Assembly (NCBI GenBank): GCA_027066595.1 | Contig: JAMONG010000225.1 | Span: 1 to 7,840 of the forward strand | DNA length: 7,840 bases | Source: Sulfurovum sp. | GTDB lineage: Bacteria; Campylobacterota; Campylobacteria; Campylobacterales; Sulfurovaceae | Reading direction: 5' to 3' | In this document: in pieces, positions 5,793-7,840 of the stretch | Layout: the number at the start of each line of letters is the position of its first letter | Position numbering within the stretch: position 1 is the first letter of the stretch | Made by a program: the position numbers and the translations under genes | The notes under the pieces: model-generated | Seen by the model: the letters and a program-made list of their open reading frames with translations, nothing else | Databases searched by the model: none | Told to the model about the DNA's origin: nothing

Positions 5793-6749
5793 ATGAAGTT
5801 AAATCACTCTTTTTATTTTAATCTTAAAGATAATCAACATATAGAATTACTTTTATTTAGAAATGAGATAAATTATTATAAGAAATATTTTAATAGCATT
5901 GAAATTTTAGAAGGTTTTTATAGTAAGTCAACAATTAAACATCCATTAAAAAAATACGCAAAAAAAATTTATGAAGATAGATTGCGATATAAAGAACAGG
6001 GAAATAAATTAATGAATGACTATTGTAAATATAAACTAATTTCTATTCATAGTTCTACAAATCCTAAACGATTTAAAAGCATCTATTTTGATACAAAAGA
6101 AAATATGATTAAATTTTTAGAATCAGAATTCATGATAAATTTCCGTAAGGACTTATGTATAGATACACAATTAGCATCAATTGAAGATAAAGATTATTTT
6201 GGTTTTAAAACCTATAAAAAAGGGTATAAAATCAAAGTCAGAAATTTCAATACTCATGAATCTATTTATAGTTTGTCTGCACAGATAGTAGCTAATTCAA
6301 GAGTGAAAATGGTTCAGACTATTGAAAAGTTCTTGTTACATGAGTCAGTTGAAATATGTTATACCAATATTGATTCTTTACATATTTCTATATTGAAGAG
6401 TGAGGTAGATAATTTTTTATTTAATAATAGAAATATTATATCAAATAAATTAGGTGATTTAAAAATTGAATCTAGCTCTGAAACAGGATACTGGTTTGAT
6501 GTTGGTAGGTATTGGCTGATCAGTAAAAATAATGTTGATATTTTTAAAAATGCATTTTTTAATCATAAAGCTAATAAAAATGAATTTCTTAAAAATAGAA
6601 AATTAAAATTTGTACATAGAAGTAAAGTATTTAGTTATGTCAAAGTTGCATATGCCAATATTTATCGGATGTTTACTTATCATAAACGAGTTACAGAAGG
6701 TAACTCTCTGCATAAGTTCAAAAACATTTGGCACTCCGTAAAGGAGTAA
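5793..6749 (+). CDS. C-terminal fragment of the family B polymerase-like protein
   Basis: The first in-frame ATG after the nonsense codon gives 318 residues, but no ribosome binding site precedes it and 41 coding triplets between 5670 and 5792 would be lost, so independent translation is doubtful. It holds IYEDRLRYKEQGNKL, the motif B remnant at 6027-6065, the AxxR helix (6291-6302), motif C at 6360-6383 and the thumb-side GYW/RYW segment (6486-6515). The last 25 or so codons (after YRMF, about 6669) have higher GC and include hairpins and the ribosome binding site of the following transposase. They may therefore be IS DNA read by chance rather than native polymerase sequence. Confidence 0.5.
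   Translation: MKLNHSFYFNLKDNQHIELLLFRNEINYYKKYFNSIEILEGFYSKSTIKHPLKKYAKKIYEDRLRYKEQGNKLMNDYCKYKLISIHSSTNPKRFKSIYFDTKENMIKFLESEFMINFRKDLCIDTQLASIEDKDYFGFKTYKKGYKIKVRNFNTHESIYSLSAQIVANSRVKMVQTIEKFLLHESVEICYTNIDSLHISILKSEVDNFLFNNRNIISNKLGDLKIESSSETGYWFDVGRYWLISKNNVDIFKNAFFNHKANKNEFLKNRKLKFVHRSKVFSYVKVAYANIYRMFTYHKRVTEGNSLHKFKNIWHSVKE
6671..6706 (+). repeat. two adjoining inverted repeats upstream of the transposase
   Basis: GTTTA (6671-6675) pairs with TAAAC (6683-6687). Immediately after it, GAGTTAC (6688-6694) pairs perfectly with GTAACTC (6700-6706) around a 5-base loop. The second is a 7-bp stem without a T-run. Such structures near IS left ends can block incoming transcription or translation, or be transposase binding sites. 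Which applies here is unknown. Confidence 0.5.
6733..6747 (+). promoter_or_regulatory. hairpin enclosing the transposase ribosome binding site
   Basis: ACTCC (6733-6737), loop GTAAA and GGAGT (6743-6747) form a perfect 5-bp stem that contains most of the AAGGAG ribosome binding site (6741-6746), 6 bases before the ATG at 6753. Folding would hide the site and lower transposase synthesis. Ribosomes translating the upstream frame, which stops at 6749, would open it. Confidence 0.5.
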
Positions 6750-6752
6750 AAG

Positions 6753-7835
6753 ATGCAAACAGATTACCTGTTTCGAAGCATAAGAGGATTTGAAAGATTT
6801 GCGTATTACTGCTATCGTTATGATATGGTAAGTAAAGAAGCACAAAGAAGATATAAGATGGTTCTCTTTTATGAGAAGTATGGACTTGCAGCAACACTGG
6901 AAGCTTTTGAGATAAGTAAAAGAACACTCTATCGATACCAATCACTACTCAAAAAGGGAAATAATCAGATAGAGTCCCTAGAACCTAAGTCCAAAGCACC
7001 TAAGAAAAAGCGTCAATCCACAGTACCAAGAGAAATCGTTTTAGAAATAAAAAGATTAAGAGAAAAATACCCTAACTTAGGTAAAGCCAAACTCTATCAT
7101 CTACTCAAACCCTGGTGTAAAAAGAAAAAGCTACCAGTGCTATCAGAATCAACCATTGGCAGAGTCATTGCTAAAGATAAAGAGAAGATGCGTATCACTC
7201 CTTATAGAATAGACCGTAATGGTAAAATAAAACCTAAAAAAAGAAAGTTTAAAAATAGAAAGCCTAAAAACCTAAAAGCCAAACCAATGCACCTGTGGGC
7301 AGTAGATACGATACAAAGAGTCTCTAATGGTATAAGACGCTACATTATGACTATGGTAGACCCAAACTCTCGTATCTCCTTTGCTGTGGCTATTCCTAGT
7401 AAACATACCAAACATACAGCTAAAGTATTAGAAGCCCTTATTGATGGACTTACAGGTACAATCCAAATCAATGCCAAACCTAAACAGTTTGCTATACTTT
7501 CTGATAACGGTTCGGAGTTTATGAAAGAATTTGAATCTTTATTGCAAGCAAAAGGATTAACGCACTACTGGACATACCCTAGAAGTCCTAAAATGAATGC
7601 TCACAATGAACGATTTAACAGAACCATACAAGAACAGTTTGTAGACTATAATGAAGATTTACTTTTTACAGATATAGAACTTTTTAATCAAAAAATGGCT
7701 GATTGGCTCATTGATTACAACACTATTATCCCTCATCATAGCCTCAACATGAAAAATCCTGTACAATACCTTATTGAAAATCATGAAGAGTGCCATATGT
7801 TGTGGACTAATACAGGTTATAGACATTTCAGATAA
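6753..7835 (+). CDS. DDE (rve integrase-core) transposase, IS481/IS3-like
   Basis: This is a 360-residue single-frame transposase that cuts and joins the ends of its own insertion sequence. The N-terminal helix-turn-helix is at about residues 43-66 (YGLAATLEAFEISKRTLYRYQSLL). A basic linker and a second DNA-binding helical region follow (about 90-145). The RNase H-like catalytic core has D185 (WAVDTIQ), D251 (SDNGSEF) and E286 (NERFNR), with 34 residues between the last two. The end has the HHSLNMKNPVQYL element typical of rve transposases. All three catalytic residues and both termini are intact, so the enzyme appears functional. The start at 6753 has a strong AAGGAG site, and the ATG at 6825 has none. 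Codon use and GC (43% in 7261-7320) differ sharply from the polymerase relic just upstream. The exact IS family needs a database match. Confidence 0.9.
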   Translation: MQTDYLFRSIRGFERFAYYCYRYDMVSKEAQRRYKMVLFYEKYGLAATLEAFEISKRTLYRYQSLLKKGNNQIESLEPKSKAPKKKRQSTVPREIVLEIKRLREKYPNLGKAKLYHLLKPWCKKKKLPVLSESTIGRVIAKDKEKMRITPYRIDRNGKIKPKKRKFKNRKPKNLKAKPMHLWAVDTIQRVSNGIRRYIMTMVDPNSRISFAVAIPSKHTKHTAKVLEALIDGLTGTIQINAKPKQFAILSDNGSEFMKEFESLLQAKGLTHYWTYPRSPKMNAHNERFNRTIQEQFVDYNEDLLFTDIELFNQKMADWLIDYNTIIPHHSLNMKNPVQYLIENHEECHMLWTNTGYRHFR

Positions 7836-7840
7836 TTTGG

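Larger units (their letters stand above)
5025..6749 (+). pseudogene. protein-primed-type family B DNA polymerase (DNA_pol_B_2), interrupted by an in-frame stop
   Basis: One reading frame runs from 5025 to 6749 and is broken only by TAA at 5667-5669 (codon 215). The 41 codons after that stop are open and protein-like. The order of motifs matches phi29-like and mitochondrial-plasmid polymerases: AYKGGYSEVF (the YxGG element), then motif A DFNSMY (D197), GLYRVI, a degraded motif B (K335 then LISIHSSTNP), AxxR (A423-R426), and motif C YTNIDSLH (N448, D450). LGDLKIE (476-482), GYW and RYW follow, where the K-x-Y region is expected. The segment before YxGG is only about 173 residues and shows no exonuclease DxE motif. 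The gene is very AT-rich. Motif A and the second motif C Asp, the main metal ligands, survive. Motif B lost Asn, Tyr and Gly. It is probably a decaying gene of a linear plasmid, phage or integrated element. The alternative is a specialised inactive polymerase relative translated in two parts. Confidence 0.7.
6669..7840 (+). mobile_element. insertion sequence, left part (IS481/IS3-like), right end outside window
   Basis: The element carries one complete DDE transposase gene. The left end is not proven. I place it near the TGT at 6669-6671 because GC rises there (23% in 6601-6660, 33% in 6661-6720, 38% in 6721-6780) and structured sequence begins. IS481-type ends typically start with TG. The right inverted repeat must lie beyond 7840, so no terminal repeat pair or target duplication can be checked here. 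Confidence 0.45.

Noticed and set aside
1..7840. CRISPR arrays, tRNA or rRNA genes
   Set aside because: No regularly spaced repeats, no cloverleaf and no rRNA-like conserved segments were seen on either strand.

Overview
The window looks like chromosomal DNA of a Campylobacterota species (Sulfurovum/Sulfurimonas-like). The evidence is a moderately AT-rich genome, the protein flavour of FtsH, PssA and LeuA, and the tight ftsH-pssA-leuA order. This placement comes from recognition, not from a database search.

Region 1 (1-4202, plus strand) is core metabolism and housekeeping. It opens inside ftsH (membrane AAA+ zinc protease, 5' end outside the window). Three bases later comes pssA (phosphatidylserine synthase). 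After a 256-base gap follows leuA (2-isopropylmalate synthase). The gap is not empty. It holds a good sigma70-type promoter and a 23-codon reading frame with a strong ribosome binding site that ends in five consecutive leucine codons plus one more. Alternative RNA helices and a small hairpin with a T-run follow just before leuA. I read this as a leucine leader peptide (leuL) with a transcription attenuator.

Region 2 (4203-4812, minus strand) is a compact YefM/YoeB-type toxin-antitoxin operon convergent with leuA. The antitoxin comes first, the toxin start overlaps its end, and the promoter contains two GTAC-centred operator-like palindromes 12 bp apart.

Region 3 (4813-6749) is far more AT-rich (two sampled 60-base lines have 20% GC, against 43-50% in sampled ftsH and leuA lines). 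It carries a family B DNA polymerase relative of the protein-primed/organellar-viral type (DNA_pol_B_2). One in-frame TAA breaks it just after palm motif A. Motif B is degraded, motif C reads N-x-D instead of D-x-D, and no 3'-5' exonuclease domain is visible. It is probably a decaying relic of a mobile or extrachromosomal replicon.

Region 4 (about 6670-7840) is the left part of an insertion sequence with an intact 360-residue DDE (rve) transposase. Its upstream hairpins and higher GC begin inside the last codons of the polymerase reading frame, so the element probably inserted into and capped that gene. The window ends 5 bases after the transposase stop, so the right end of the element is not visible.

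Overall, a conserved operon region is followed by a patchwork of acquired DNA (toxin-antitoxin, polymerase relic, IS). The two most interesting items are the leucine attenuator and the polymerase relic.
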